Positions 35,431 to 45,936 of a DNA stretch of 64,000 bases are shown in pieces. Source of the DNA: Cycas panzhihuaensis (lineage: Eukaryota; Cycadophyta); the NCBI GenBank assembly GCA_023213395.1, contig CM041465.1, positions 163,191,741 through 163,255,740 on the forward strand, written 5' to 3'. The notes under the pieces were generated by a model. The model did no database searches. It was not told the DNA's origin and saw only the letters and a program-made list of their open reading frames with translations. Every line of letters begins with the position of its first letter. Positions within the stretch are counted from its first letter, which is position 1. Made by a program: the position numbers and the translations under genes.

Positions 35431-36091
35431 ACCCCCCCTGCAAGGATCCCGGCTTCCCACATGCACAATGTACTATGACATTTTGATATATATATACACA
35501 TGGGATAGTTGGAACCCCATTTTGACATGAAATTATGCGTATCATGTATGATAGAGGTAGCATGTATGATTTACTTTTGTAAATGAATGATTTTTGTAAT
35601 ATGCTGTAAATGTTTGTATGTAAATATGTAAATATGCAAATATGTAGATACTTTGTAAATATGGTAATACTTTGTAAATATGCTGTAAATATTTTATTGT
35701 AATATATGCATGTGTTTCCTTCCATGTATGGCCATATGTCTAACAGGGGCACAAACATCCACCGTGAGCAAAGGTGATCGAGAGGTGTGAGGCTAGAAGA
35801 TAGGGCGACATGCACGTCCACAGGGGAGCATAGCGGAATATGCGAAGGAAACGATAAGCACGGGAGGGGAGTAACGATACTCCACAGCGTCGCCCTAGTT
35901 GGGGGATGCCCAAATAGGAAGACGAAGGCTCCCGAGAGCACACGGGAATGCGGGTTCTGCGGGAGGAACCGGAAGGAGAAACGAAAGCCCACCTTAAATT
36001 GCCATTCAACCCGTAGTTGGGAGGAGTGGAAACAATTTAAAGTGGTAGTTTAGGCTCGTTTCGGAGTATGGCGAAGAAAAGAGCGGGAAGA
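35431..36091 (-). other. E8 3' untranslated region
   Basis: This lies between the integrase stop and the LTR. A 258-codon minus-strand frame (35216-35992) crosses it and the presumed LTR border. It has no recognisable domain and is probably accidental. Confidence 0.55.
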
Positions 36092-37012
36092 TCACACGTA
36101 AAATTTCTTAAGGAATTTCTCGTTGACCGCTTTCTCAAATTCTAAGCCGTCCAAAGTGGCGATCTTGTACGCGTCGTTATCGAGGCTTTCGAGAACGACG
36201 AAGGGGCCTATCCACTTGGGCCCGAATTCGGCCAAGCGATCGTAAAGATACTCCAATTTGAGGACATGGTCCCCGAGACACAAAGGACGAGCATAAAGAC
36301 GTTTGTCGTGTGTCCTTTGCAAATGGGCTTTTGAAGTGAGGTTTGCCTGATAAGCTGCTAAACGCTTCTCATCCAGGGCTTCGAGGTCTAGGAGACGAGC
36401 TTGACGGATAGACTCCTCATCAATGAGGCCTCGAAGGGAAACCCGAAGAGAAGGGATCTCCACTTCCAACGGGAGTATCGCTTCGGTTCCGTAGACTAAC
36501 GAGAATGGGGTCATCCCGGTAGCCATCTGGATGGAAGTACGATAAGCCCATAGAGCGGAAGGGAGTTGGATGTGCCAGTCTCTTTGAGACTGGGCAACGG
36601 TTTTATTCAAGATGCCAACGAGCATTTTGTTGAAAGATTCAACTTGCCCGTTGGCTTGGGGGTAATAAGGGGAGGACGTCTTGTGCGAGATCTTGAATTT
36701 CTCGCACAATTCGTCCATTTCCTTATTACAGAAGGAAGTTCCATTATCCATAATTAGGACGTCTGGAATTCTGAAACGACAGATAATATACTGGTAGACG
36801 AAGGTGGCTATCGTCTTGCCAATGGTAGTGGACAGGGGGATTACCTCTGCCCATTTAGTGAAGTATTCAGTAGTGATTAAGATATATTTATGTTGTGCAA
36901 AAGATGGTGATGATATAGCCCTAATGAGATCTAAACCCCATTGGGAAAAGGGCCACGGAGACACGATAGGGTGCAATGCCTCGGAGGGTATATGAGAGAC
37001 GTTGGCGTGCTC
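36092..37012 (-). pseudogene. E8 integrase core and C-terminus
   Basis: The open stretch from about 36976 carries WPFSQWGLDLI (first catalytic Asp), LIMDNGTSFCNKEMDELCEK (second Asp) and SSPYYPQANGQVESFNKML (catalytic Glu), with 35 residues between the second Asp and the Glu as the DD35E rule requires. WAYRTSIQMATGMTPFSLVY and FGPKWIGPFVV are the usual gypsy integrase C-terminal blocks. There is no chromodomain before the stop at 36092. The core itself looks intact. It is disconnected from the zinc-finger half by a TAG at 37013-37015, where Gln is expected. Confidence 0.93.
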
Positions 37013-37730
37013 CTAACAACGCCAACATCTAAGGGCACAAGCGTGGGCGTCTTTGAATAAGGACGGCCAGTAGTAGCCCATGCGGAGGATCCTTTGGGCC
37101 ATGGATTGGCCCCCAAAGTGGCCCCCACAGATGCCATGGTGGCATTCGCGGAGTATTTGGTCCGCTTCGTCAGGAGCGACGTAGCGAAGTAGGATCCCGT
37201 CGAAAGATCTCTTGTACAACACTCCATCCATGAGGAGGTGTTGTCTAGCAGTAGCGCGGATACACGCCCTAACCTTGTTACTGGCTTCAGGGTGATATTC
37301 TTGCTGAGTCAGATATCGCGCAATGTCACCGTACCACTCGCTATCGACGAGTGGGTGAGGAGAAGCATCGCGGATGGCCATGATAGACTCGTCCGGGAAG
37401 GAGTCATCAACAGGAATGCCGCTCGCGTTGGGAATAACAGCATCGGCTAATTGCTCTGCTACTACCATTCCCTTCTTTGACTTCCTATTAATAACTTGCA
37501 AGTCGAACTCTTGAAGTAGGACGACCCAACGACCTACCCTACCTGTCAAGTCCGAACGGGTAAGTAAGTAACGCAAGGGATTGGATTGAATGATCACCTT
37601 GGTTGTATTACCGAGCAAGTAATGCCGAAATTTCTTGGTCGCATGGACCAAGGAGAGGCATTCCTTTTTGGGAGGGGGATAGTTTAATTCAAAGAAACGA
37701 GTGCTACCGATGAAGTAATAGCCCTTCCTT
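37013..37730 (-). pseudogene. E8 RNase H end and integrase zinc finger
   Basis: The frame gives LVHATKKFRHYLLGN and TGRVGRWVVLLQEFDLQVI, the C-terminal half of RNase H. After a linker come ILRECHHGICGGHFGGQ, GYYWPSLFKDAHACALRCW and RC, the HHCC zinc finger of integrase. It ends at TAG 37013. Upstream, a frameshift near 37730 separates it from the RT frame: the bases before it continue the RNase H reading YYFIGSTRFFELNYPPPKKE in another phase. Confidence 0.88.
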
Positions 37731-38786
37731 GCCTCGAATCATCCTCTTGGCGAGCATTGCGCCTGTGGATTCATCGATTCTTGAGGTGTATAGGACGAAG
37801 GGCCTATCAAAGTGAGGGGGCGTTAGCGTAGGGGCAGAAACGAGGGCTTCTTTGAGCCCTACAAAGGCCTTTTGGGCCTTGTCCGACCAAACAAAAGGGG
37901 CTCCCTTCTTTAATAGGTTCGTAAGAGGCTTGGCATTTATGGCGAAATTTGCCAAGAAATGCCTCAAAAAACTAAGCCTGCCTAGAAACAACTTAATTTG
38001 TCGTTGGGTCCTAGGCGGCGGCATGTCAAGGATTGCCTTGACTTTCTCCGGATCGATCTGGATTCCTTGCTGGGACACGAGGAAACCCAAGAGTTTGCCT
38101 GAGGTGACGGCAAACACGCATTTCAACGGGTTTAGACTAACGTGATACTTACGGCATCTTGCGAAGATGGCGCGCAAGTTGGAGGGATGATGGGCCCTAG
38201 TACGAGAAAGGCCCATCATATCATCCATGAAGACCTCCAACGTACTGTTGATGAGGTCATGAAAGATAAAATGCATGGCTCTTTGATAAGTAGCCCCTAC
38301 ATTCTTAAGACCAAAGGGCATTACCTTGTAGGCAAAGGTACCCCATGGCGTAGTGAAGGCCGTCTTATGGCGGTCTTCAGGAGAAATCTGAATCTAGTTA
38401 TAGCCGGAGAAGCCGTCCATCAAGGACATAACTTCGAATCTAGCCGTACGATCGATTATTTGATCAATGAAGGGAAGAGGAAAGTTGTCCTTAGGACAAG
38501 CATTGTTTATGTCGCGAAAATCGACACAAATATGAATTGTCCCGTTCTTCTTAGCAACGGGAATGATATTCGATACCCACTTAGGGTAGTCGATGGAGGA
38601 AATGAGTCTCGCTTCTAGAAGCTTCTCAACTTCCATCTTAACAGCAGCTGAAAGCTTCGGGTGAAGGGGATGCTGCTTCTGACGCATGGGGCGAGCGTTA
38701 GGGAAGGTCATAAGGTTATGCGTGACGATGGAGGGGTCAATGCCCTTCATGTCCGAGTAGTCCCATGCGAATACATCGTAGAATTC
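37704..38786 (-). pseudogene. E8 reverse transcriptase
   Basis: The RT domain reads KLLEARLISSIDYPKWVSNI, VAKKNGTIHICVDFRDINNA, CPKDNFPLPFIDQIID, MSLMDGFSGYN, a TAG at 38394-38396, then MPFGLKNVGATYQRAMHFIF and LEVFMDDMMGLSRT. The last is the catalytic loop with Phe-Met-Asp-Asp for the usual Tyr-Val-Asp-Asp. LKCVFAVTSGKLLGFLVS and PPRTQRQIKLFLGRLSFLRH are the thumb and connection. The frame is otherwise long and clean. A TGA at 38787 separates it from the upstream linker. Confidence 0.93.
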
Positions 38787-39096
38787 TCAGAACAGGAGGG
38801 TGTATTCCCTCACTTCGTCAGGAGTACATTCCGCTCCTACCTTGATGACCTTGTCCGGGGCAAGGACTATGTCCCGGGTTGCCCCCATGCACATGGCATT
38901 CCCCTCCTCAAAATGGAGAGGGGCGAGATCAACCGAAAGGGAGGAAACGAAAGAGGGGATTGAGTTGGCTAATGGGGACCTAATCGCTAAGACCTTCTGG
39001 TGACCAAGCTTGTGGTGACCAGGAGGCAAACTCGGCATGGAACCAGCTAAGTGTTCCAGTAACACCTCGTCATCTTCAAAGTAGTCCACCCCATGG
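38787..39096 (-). pseudogene. E8 protease-RT linker
   Basis: The frame MDYFEDDEVLLEHLAG to VREYTLLF joins protease to RT. Its 5' side is one base out of phase with the protease frame at a G-run (39093-39096 on the minus strand), a likely one-base slip. Its 3' side ends in TGA 38787-38789, where Arg (CGA) is expected, followed in frame by the RT start. It has acidic and hydrophobic patches and no catalytic motif. Confidence 0.7.
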
Positions 39097-40201
39097 ATGA
39101 CCTAACTTCGAATGGACGAGGCATGGGATAACGTGGGAGCGATAGGACCCAGATGGCAAAGCGCCCATCATCCCTAGGGGACTCTGAAGGAGAGTCAAGG
39201 AGAGGTCCCTCGTAAAAAGCAAGAGTGAAACTCTCAACATCATCACCTACGGGAGGTGATGGGATGGAAGAACCGGGAATGCGATGCCCAACATGCGCAA
39301 TGTCATGTGACATGTGAAAATGACCAGGCTCTACAATAAAATGGGCCCTAGGAGGGAGCCTAGGGCTAGGGGGATGCCCCACACTAGTGCGGAGGAACGA
39401 AACTGGGTGAGGACGGTCCTCGTCCTCGCTATGGGACCCATCGTCGTCAAACACAGCGAGATACCCATAACTCCCGACACCAATGGGGGCGAAGCGCGTC
39501 AAATTAGGAGAAGAAGATGTGGGATCTTCTTCACGGTAAGAGGAATCAGGGATTCCAATGGAGCAAGCTGAGACATGGTCGGAAGGGCGTTTGTTTCCCT
39601 TTGCATGGCCATAGCTCGCCTGGGCAGAAGGCCTAGCAGGCTTGGCAAGCGATTGCTCGCGGGAGACAACTTTCATTTGTCCATTATGGACAAATTTAAG
39701 CTGCCCCCAACAGGTGGAATACACGGCTCCCATTTGGTCAAGCCATGGTCGACCCAGAAGCAAGTTGTAATCGACGTCAACATCAAGGACGATGATGTCG
39801 GTAACGATAGTCTTATCCTCGAGGGTAAGGGGTATCGAGATAGATCCTAAGGGAGTCTTCTCAGTACCGTCATAACCCTGACAACGCCATGGAACAGGTT
39901 CCAAGGCGGAAACGCTAAGCTCTTGCATAACGCGCAAAGGCATGACGTTGATGGAAGAACCGTTGTCCACGACGGTTCTTCGCAACATGCAATCGGGAGT
40001 ATCTATGGTAATGGTGAAAGGGAAGTTCCACTGACGCTCCCTTCCACTAGACACAGGAAGATCTCTGGGATCGAAGGAGATAACGGGTTCGCCACTTCGG
40101 GTTGTGCCTAAGGCATGAACGAACGCGTCATTCGATCCTAGAGCCTCCAAGAGGAATGCTCGTTGCTCCGGGCAACTTCTCAAGATGTCCATGATGGACA
40201 T
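39047..40201 (-). pseudogene. E8 aspartic protease region
   Basis: The frame opens with MDILRSCPEQRAFLLEALGS and DAFVHAL. The protease active site is LRRTVVDNGSSINVMPLR, with Asp-Asn-Gly-Ser as in some gypsy lineages rather than Asp-Ser/Thr-Gly. The flap and second conserved hydrophobic-hydrophobic-Gly block is YNLLLGRPWLDQMGAVYS. A long Ser/Pro/Asp-rich spacer follows. It is out of phase with the preceding linker because of a one-base change near 40195. Protease matures Gag and Pol in the particle. Confidence 0.85.
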
Positions 40202-40656
40202 CCCGGCACCTGATGAAGAAGCTCTTCGACTGTGGAGAAAGGCTTACCCCTCCCTGTGGGTTGGGTAAGGGCTCTCCTAAAGTCGAATCGACCTGGGCGG
40301 ACGGGAATGCTCTTGGGAAGTGCAGGAATCTCCAGAGGAATAACTTCTGGAAGGGGATCGAGCTGCGAGGTTGACACGGAGGCACCTGTTGCCTCCTTCG
40401 CGGCTTGAGACTGGGTTAACGCGTAAAGAGGAGTGGTCTCGAGCATTTGAATCACCTTCTTTCCCTTGTTACGGGACCGCGAAGGTGATGGAGCACGGCG
40501 GTCAAGGGAGCGCGAAGGAGAAGGTGACCTTCGCACACCCTTCCCTTTGCCATGCGGAGGGCAAGAATCGGGAGACCTATCCCGATTCTGATTGTTCCTT
40601 TGCTGAACACCGCGACCGCATTCCCCATGCTTAGGGAACGGGTCTCTATGAACGGG
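40180..40656 (-). pseudogene. E8 RS-rich linker between Gag and protease
   Basis: In frame after a TAG at 40657 is a segment with SPSPSRSLDRRAPSPSRSR, then NKGKKVIQMLE and a Pro-rich tail PLEIPALPKSIPVRPGRFD. The Ser-Arg dipeptides recall SR-type or nucleic-acid-binding tails. It leads into the protease with a one-base frame change. I do not know a named domain for it. Confidence 0.65.
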
Positions 40657-40920
40657 CTAATCGAGGTTAGGCCTCGATGCTCGCCTAGGGGATGAATCGC
40701 GAGGCAGGGCGTTGCGTGGGTGCTGTGCCTGGCAACGCGAATCGTCATGGAAACACTCCTCGTGGATGGAACACCACCTCTTCTCAAGGGGAGGATCGAT
40801 CCTCCTTGCTTGAGAAGGTTGGGTGTTGCCCCCTTTAGGGGGCATCGCACGAGAAGCCTGCTGGACAGGTTTATGAGAGGTCGGCGATGAAGGAGGTTGG
40901 AGTTTTAAGTCCTTCATCGT
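40657..40920 (-). pseudogene. E8 Gag C-terminal zinc-finger-like segment
   Basis: It follows the capsid domain after a TGA at 40921-40923 (Arg CGA expected). It reads RWCSIHEECFHDDSRCQ, a Cys/His cluster found at this place in several Tat-type Gag proteins instead of a classic CCHC knuckle, flanked by basic residues. It ends in TAG 40657-40659, where Gln is plausible. Probable role: packaging of the genomic RNA. Confidence 0.7.
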
Positions 40921-42747
40921 TCACTTAAACGAGCGAATAGCGGAAGTAAGAGGATCTAGGGTCCTCTCAGTCGGATGAGAGGTGGACCTAGCGGGCTGCG
41001 AAGGTTTGGTCTCCTTCGCTGGGGGAGGTGCCTCGCGACGTTGCGAGGGCTTAGGAGGTTTCTTGAGTCCAGCTTGGATCTCAATGGCCTCCAGCGCCAA
41101 GCACCTCGTAATCGCAGAGTCACATGTAGTTGCTCCCATCTTGAGGACTTCTACATGCACTTTGGGGTGAAGTGCATTGACAAAGAGATCTCGCTTCAAC
41201 TCTTCGGGCAACGTGGCCTTGGTAGAGTGAAGAAGATCATGAAAGCGTCGCATAAAGTCATGATTCATCTCGTCGTGGCCTTGTTTAAGTGATAGAAGCG
41301 CCTTCATTCCGCTTTCGAATGGATGGGCTACGTTAAAATAGTTGACGAACTTATCCACCAATTGCTGGAATGAAGAGATCGAATGAGCAGGAAGGCGGTA
41401 AAACCACTTGAGGGCATCGCCCTATAAGGACCGCAGAAAGAGCTTCATCAAGATATGGTCGTAAGCCCAATAATCGATGCACGCCATAGAGAAACTGTGT
41501 ACATGTTCGGTTGGGTCTTGCGACAAAGTTCCATCAAATTTGGGAACTTCAGGAGGGTGAGGCGGCAAGTTGGTCCTTAGTGCCTCAACAGATAATGGCG
41601 TCAACCTATAGTCCACGAAAGGATGTGTCCTAGCTTGGGCTAATGGATCGACAACCAGCAGCGGAATGGATGGGGGTGTTAAACCCATCCCTCCTTGGGA
41701 AAATGCCCCTTGTTGGAAAGGGGGTGGTTGCGGGTAAACGCTCTGGAAGGGAGGCACGCTCCCTTGCGATGACGCAGCAACGAGAGTTATGCTAGATGAT
41801 GGAAACAGAGAGTAAGGGACCGGGTTTTGCCCATATGGGCCACCCGTAGGTGGCGCAACCCCATATGGGTGCAACGGGTCCACCCCAAAAGCAGGAAGAT
41901 GGTTCCCCCTAGCTTGCCCCCAAGGTTGAGATGTGTAACCTGGGGGCACGTAAAGGGAAGAACCACTAGAAGGGTTTTGAACGTATGTAGGAGTGGGTCC
42001 TACATAGTTGACAGCGGCAGCACTAGTAGGACCTCGAGGCCTACTAGGGAACGCATGTGCCACGTTCGAAGGTGGTGCATGCGTTTGGCTCGAAAACGGC
42101 ATGCTAACCCCAAGTTGGGGAAAGGACACACTACGAACGGGTCCAGAAGAAGTAGGACCACGACTAGAAGTAGGCGGCGCAACGCTTGTCCTGGGAGCCA
42201 GGGTAGACACGGCATAGGATGAGTGTGCGCGGGCAGAAGCATCATTTGTTGTAGAAGGCGCAGGGATGGATGAGGGAGATGCTACATTGCGTAACATTTC
42301 TTCAAACCATCGAGGATGCGGCTGGCGGCAAGTTGCTCAAAAGTACTCGCTAATCGCCTCGACTACATCGGCAGGAGGGGTATCCTCGTAGCTATACGAA
42401 GTTGACGGAATCTCAAACATAGGGGATCCCTCAGGACGCTCCTCATAAGGCTCACCTGTGGGATGGCGAGTCTCATGAGGAGTTGAATCTTTCGCCGCAT
42501 GGGCGGAAGGGCGAAAGTCATCAGGGTGGAATCGGTCATCAAGATAATAGATGGAATCATCGCCCTCATGGGCGGATTCCGGAATAGATGCGGGGAACTC
42601 TTGAGTTCCCGAAGCCATAGTATGGTAAGCCCAATCAGACGGGTAACCTTCCATTGTCGAATCGGGGTTCGACGACGGGAGGGCACGAGGCGATTGGTCC
42701 TCTAACAACGGCGGCAGACCTCGCAAGCGACGCGAGAAACGTCGCAT
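40921..42747 (-). pseudogene. E8 Gag (N-terminal region and capsid domain)
   Basis: ATG 42745-42747 lies about 165 bases after the PBS. The N-terminal part (MRRFSRRLRGLPPLLEDQ, then acidic and His-rich) runs to a frame change near 42337. A long Pro/Ser/Gly-rich stretch (42297-41600) leads to the capsid domain: VPKFDGTLSQDPTEHVHSFS, ACIDYWAYDHILMKLFLRSL, TAG at 41422-41424 (Gln expected), then LKWFYRLPAHSI and VDKFVNYFNVAHPFESGMKA, GHDEMNHDFMRRFHDL and DLFVNALHPKVHVEVLK. That is the retrotrans_gag pattern. It is unusually long at the N-terminus compared with simple gypsy Gag. Confidence 0.88.
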
Positions 42748-42910
42748 GCAACGCCTTTACGAGCGTTGTTAGAAGAAACAAAAAAGAGCAAAGAAGGAAA
42801 GAGATGCAAGCACGTTGGGGGTTGCCTAACTGAAGACACGGAATAAGAAACTACCTAGAGGCAAGAACACCAACGAAAGAGAGGAGCGAATTTAGCTTCC
42901 TAACTGGCAG

Positions 42911-42929
42911 TCCCCAGTATGGTTGCCAA
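42911..42929 (-). other. Primer binding site of E8
   Basis: The minus strand reads TTGGCAACCATACTGGGGA directly after the CA end of the 5' LTR (TG at 42930-42931 on the plus strand). It resembles the TGGCGACTCCGCTGGGGA-type sites of Tat-lineage elements more than the Met-type sites of the other elements here. The exact tRNA is not assigned. Confidence 0.65.
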
Positions 42930-45470
42930 TGAAACGCTCTCTACGGGGCAGTGATCCTACGTCTAGCAAAAGGGGATAAAATGGCACTATGCTAACTAGG
43001 CTAGACAGCGAGGACCCTACCTCGCAGGACATCCATGCGCTGGAGCACGGGTTCAGGACTGCAAGGTGCCTGGTTGCTTCCAGGTAGCCGTGCAAAAACG
43101 AGGCCTTCCTACCCTTCGGATGGCTGGGAAGGTAAGGAGGCGCCTCGCGCGTTGCGGCTTCTCAAGGAAATGAGAAGGCAATAAAGGCGGGGGGACAACT
43201 AATCCAACACGCAAGCAAATTGCAAAAGGGGGTATCTATGCTATGCTACGTAAAGCAAGAAACTGGTGCAGGAAAGTAAATGCAAAGAAATGATTATTTT
43301 CCCCTTTTTCTTTATGTTCTTTTACTCCTTTCTTATCTATTCAGGCAAATGCAAAAGAAACAAGAATAGCATAAGAGGAAACTCGAAAGAAACGAGAAGA
43401 ATACCTGGATCCGGCATTTGAGTAGAAGTACGGCTAATCTCACTAGGTTCCGCTCCCTCTTTCTCCTTTCTCCACGCATGCAACGCCGGTCGACGGTAGA
43501 AAGGGGGTTCACTTACCTACCCTTGAGCATGCGAAACTAAATGAAACGAAAGGACGAAAAGGAAACTCGAAGCTAAGGAAGAGAAATACCGTGTGGGAGC
43601 TAGCCGGCAACGGGTTCGCCTCACGTACCACTTCTACCAATGCGATCCTGCAAGTAAGCACGAAAAGCACCTTCCTCTTGGGAGAGAGGCTACAAAATAC
43701 ACCAAGAGATATATGTATATGTATGTAAACCGAAATCAACTAAACTAAATAAACTAAGCTATACATTAGAATGTAGTGAAGCGAAATAAAAAATGCGCAA
43801 GAAACTCTCACACCGTCATACACCGCAAACACTCTAAGTGGAACTGAGTATAGCCTCGGGATGGCTAACTCACCCACGGGAGGTCTCCAAGGGGTTCATG
43901 AGAGAAACACCAGGTAGTAACAAAGTGGATGCGGATTATCTCAAACTGGTCCGGATGCCCTGACAAAATCCCCTAAACTTCTTCAACTCGTTCCTTGAGA
44001 AAGCGTGTATGGCAAGGGGAAGAGGACAAGGGACAGAACCCTTAGGGAGAAGGACGGCAATGGGGGACGGAACCCCGCCTATCTCCCTCAAATCCTCATG
44101 TATACCCTCTTGCACTGGCTGACTAAGGAAAGAGAAAAAGAAGGTTTGGAGAAAATGAGGGGCTCCAAGGAACACCGGGAAAGCGGCTTTGGATTAAGAT
44201 GGCACTACAGGATAGCTATGGCTAACGGTAGTCACTTTCATTTAGGAGTGAAGAAATAGGAAAAACAGTAAACAAAGAAGGCAATGGACTACTTGCTAGC
44301 AAAATGAGAAAGTTGCCAGTAAAATACCAAGGAATTACAAGTAAAAAGGAAAAGGAAATGTAAGTAAGGAACAAGAAATTGCAAATAAAAAAGATAAAAC
44401 AAAGGGTACCTTGTGTAGGGAGACTAAATATGCCCTCTGCCACTTGGAACAGTAGCAATGGAGGCCACACAGAGGATGGTTATGAGTATTTCCTGCTGAA
44501 GTATGAATGGAAGAGGCTCCTTGTAAGTTTGAAGCTGTAAGGTAAGTCTTTGGGGCAGCTTCTTGGTTGAAGAAGTCCCTTGAATCTCTGAGCACCTACA
44601 AGGGGAATAGAGCTAGCTGTGGAGAGTAGTAAGGGGCAGCAATGGCCTTGCAAAAATCCACTGATGGCAGCTTGTTTCATCCTCTTCAGTTGCTGTGCAT
44701 GAAGTTGCTGTGTTTCTGTGTGCTTTTCCTATGTGCAGTCCTTTGGAATTTCTCTAGGAAGTTTGAAAAGTGGCAAAAAGTCCTAGAAATGGGGAGGAAA
44801 ATTCCTTTTATCCCCTGTTCACAGCAGGTGAACATTGGGGATGTCGTGGCGCCCAATTGAAGCGAGCCACGCCGAAAAAAATGGAAACTGTCGCGTGATT
44901 CTCTTTTTTTTAAATTTCAAATAGTTGTATCGTGACAAACTCTGCGGTACCACTGCAAATTCTGTGGTACCACTTAGTTTACCGCGGTATCAGCCTGAAA
45001 CTAAAAGAAAGAGAAAAACAAGCAGCAAAATCAGGTTTTGAGGCAAAAATAGGAACTAATCATGAATTAAATCAGCTGAGGGAATGCCCAGGCAGTGGGC
45101 AAGTACCCAAAACAACCCAAAAAGTCCTAACTAAGGATTGAGTTTGACTTAGAAAGGATGGCAACGCAAACGACATGTCGCAACATGAGAAAATAAACTA
45201 GCAGAAACAATCCCGGGAACCTGTGGAGACACCATGTGTGGCTGTACGCCATACGGGGTGTAGCATTTGCTGAGGAATGCCCCCGCTGTGAGTCGTCATA
45301 GGCTGAAGGCGTGCCGTTAGGCACATGCATTATGAGCAAGTAGACAAGTAATGCATGCAGGCAAGCATATGTCAAACAAACTGCTCTAAATAACCTCAAT
45401 CAAACATGGGCAAGAAAGGTAAGAAAATATACTTGAACAAACCTGCGTCGATGCGTCTCGAGTCCATTCC
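42930..45470 (-). repeat. 5' LTR of E8, lacking its 5' end
   Basis: This is about 2.54 kb from the PBS edge to the point where homology with the E7 leader begins. 44277-45470 matches 33804-34989. 42930-44276 is unique in the window. The portion homologous to 34990-35430 is absent at the 45470 edge. Frames of about 60-90 codons that recur in both LTR copies show no domain. Confidence 0.7.
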
Positions 45471-45936
45471 CAGTAGCCGGGAAATAGGTGGTAGGCTGAG
45501 GTGGAGAACCTTTCTTTCTAGAGTTTGAAGACCAAGGCTAGACTTGGAGAGGGTGAGTATCTTAATTCGTAAAACCTTCACCACTAGATCTATCGTTAGG
45601 CATGAGTCTAATGTAGGTGGACCAATAATTAAAAGGGATATAAAAACCTTCTTAGTAGTTTGTGTACTAAGGTATATCAAGCCTAGAGCTTATGTACTAG
45701 TATATTGGGTCTCTATTTTGCCACTTATAGGTAGGCACCACTAGATAGGATAATAACCAAAGGTTTCCCTTTGGGACCCTTAGACTTAGAGCTTAGAAGC
45801 CTTTATAGGGACTAAGATGCTTGTAAACTTTTGGAAAAACTTTAAACCTTATTTTTTAGGTTAATATTAAAACCAAAGTTTGGAAAAACTTCACCCTACT
45901 TATAGATAATTTTTTTTTATAAATCTTAGTTAAGAA
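45471..45936 (+). other. E7 leader, second part
   Basis: This is AT-rich leader resuming after E8 and leading to the E7 gag start. The G+C drops abruptly at 45471. No gene is present. Confidence 0.6.

Larger units (their letters stand above)
33804..45470 (-). mobile_element. E8: Tat-like Ty3/gypsy retrotransposon with unequal LTRs
   Basis: On the minus strand the order is: partial 5' LTR (45470 down to 42930), PBS (42929-42911), gag from 42747, a zinc-finger-like and RS-rich linker, protease, RT, RNase H, integrase ending at 36092, then a partial 3' LTR (about 35430 to 33804). No chromodomain was seen. Order, motifs and the non-Met primer site suggest the Tat/Athila side of gypsy; that lineage call is inference. 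CpG is frequent and LTR identity high by eye, so it is the youngest insertion. Six premature stops and about four frameshifts still inactivate it. Only 1.19 kb of LTR (33804-34989 and 44277-45470) is shared by both ends. It is inserted in the E7 leader. Confidence 0.9.

Noticed and set aside
35216-35992. 258-codon minus-strand frame after the E8 integrase
   Set aside because: No domain is visible, the composition is Ser/Leu/Cys/Pro-rich without pattern, and it spans the presumed LTR border. Probably accidental in GC-richer DNA.
36840-36880. Asp-to-Glu change in the E8 motif read TTEYFTKW as loss of integrase activity
   Set aside because: In gypsy integrase the first catalytic Asp is the one in WGLD, which is present. 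The changed residue is not part of the DD35E triad.
38142-38618. 158-codon plus-strand frame opposite E8 RT
   Set aside because: Shadow of the conserved RT coding strand; it has no similarity of its own.
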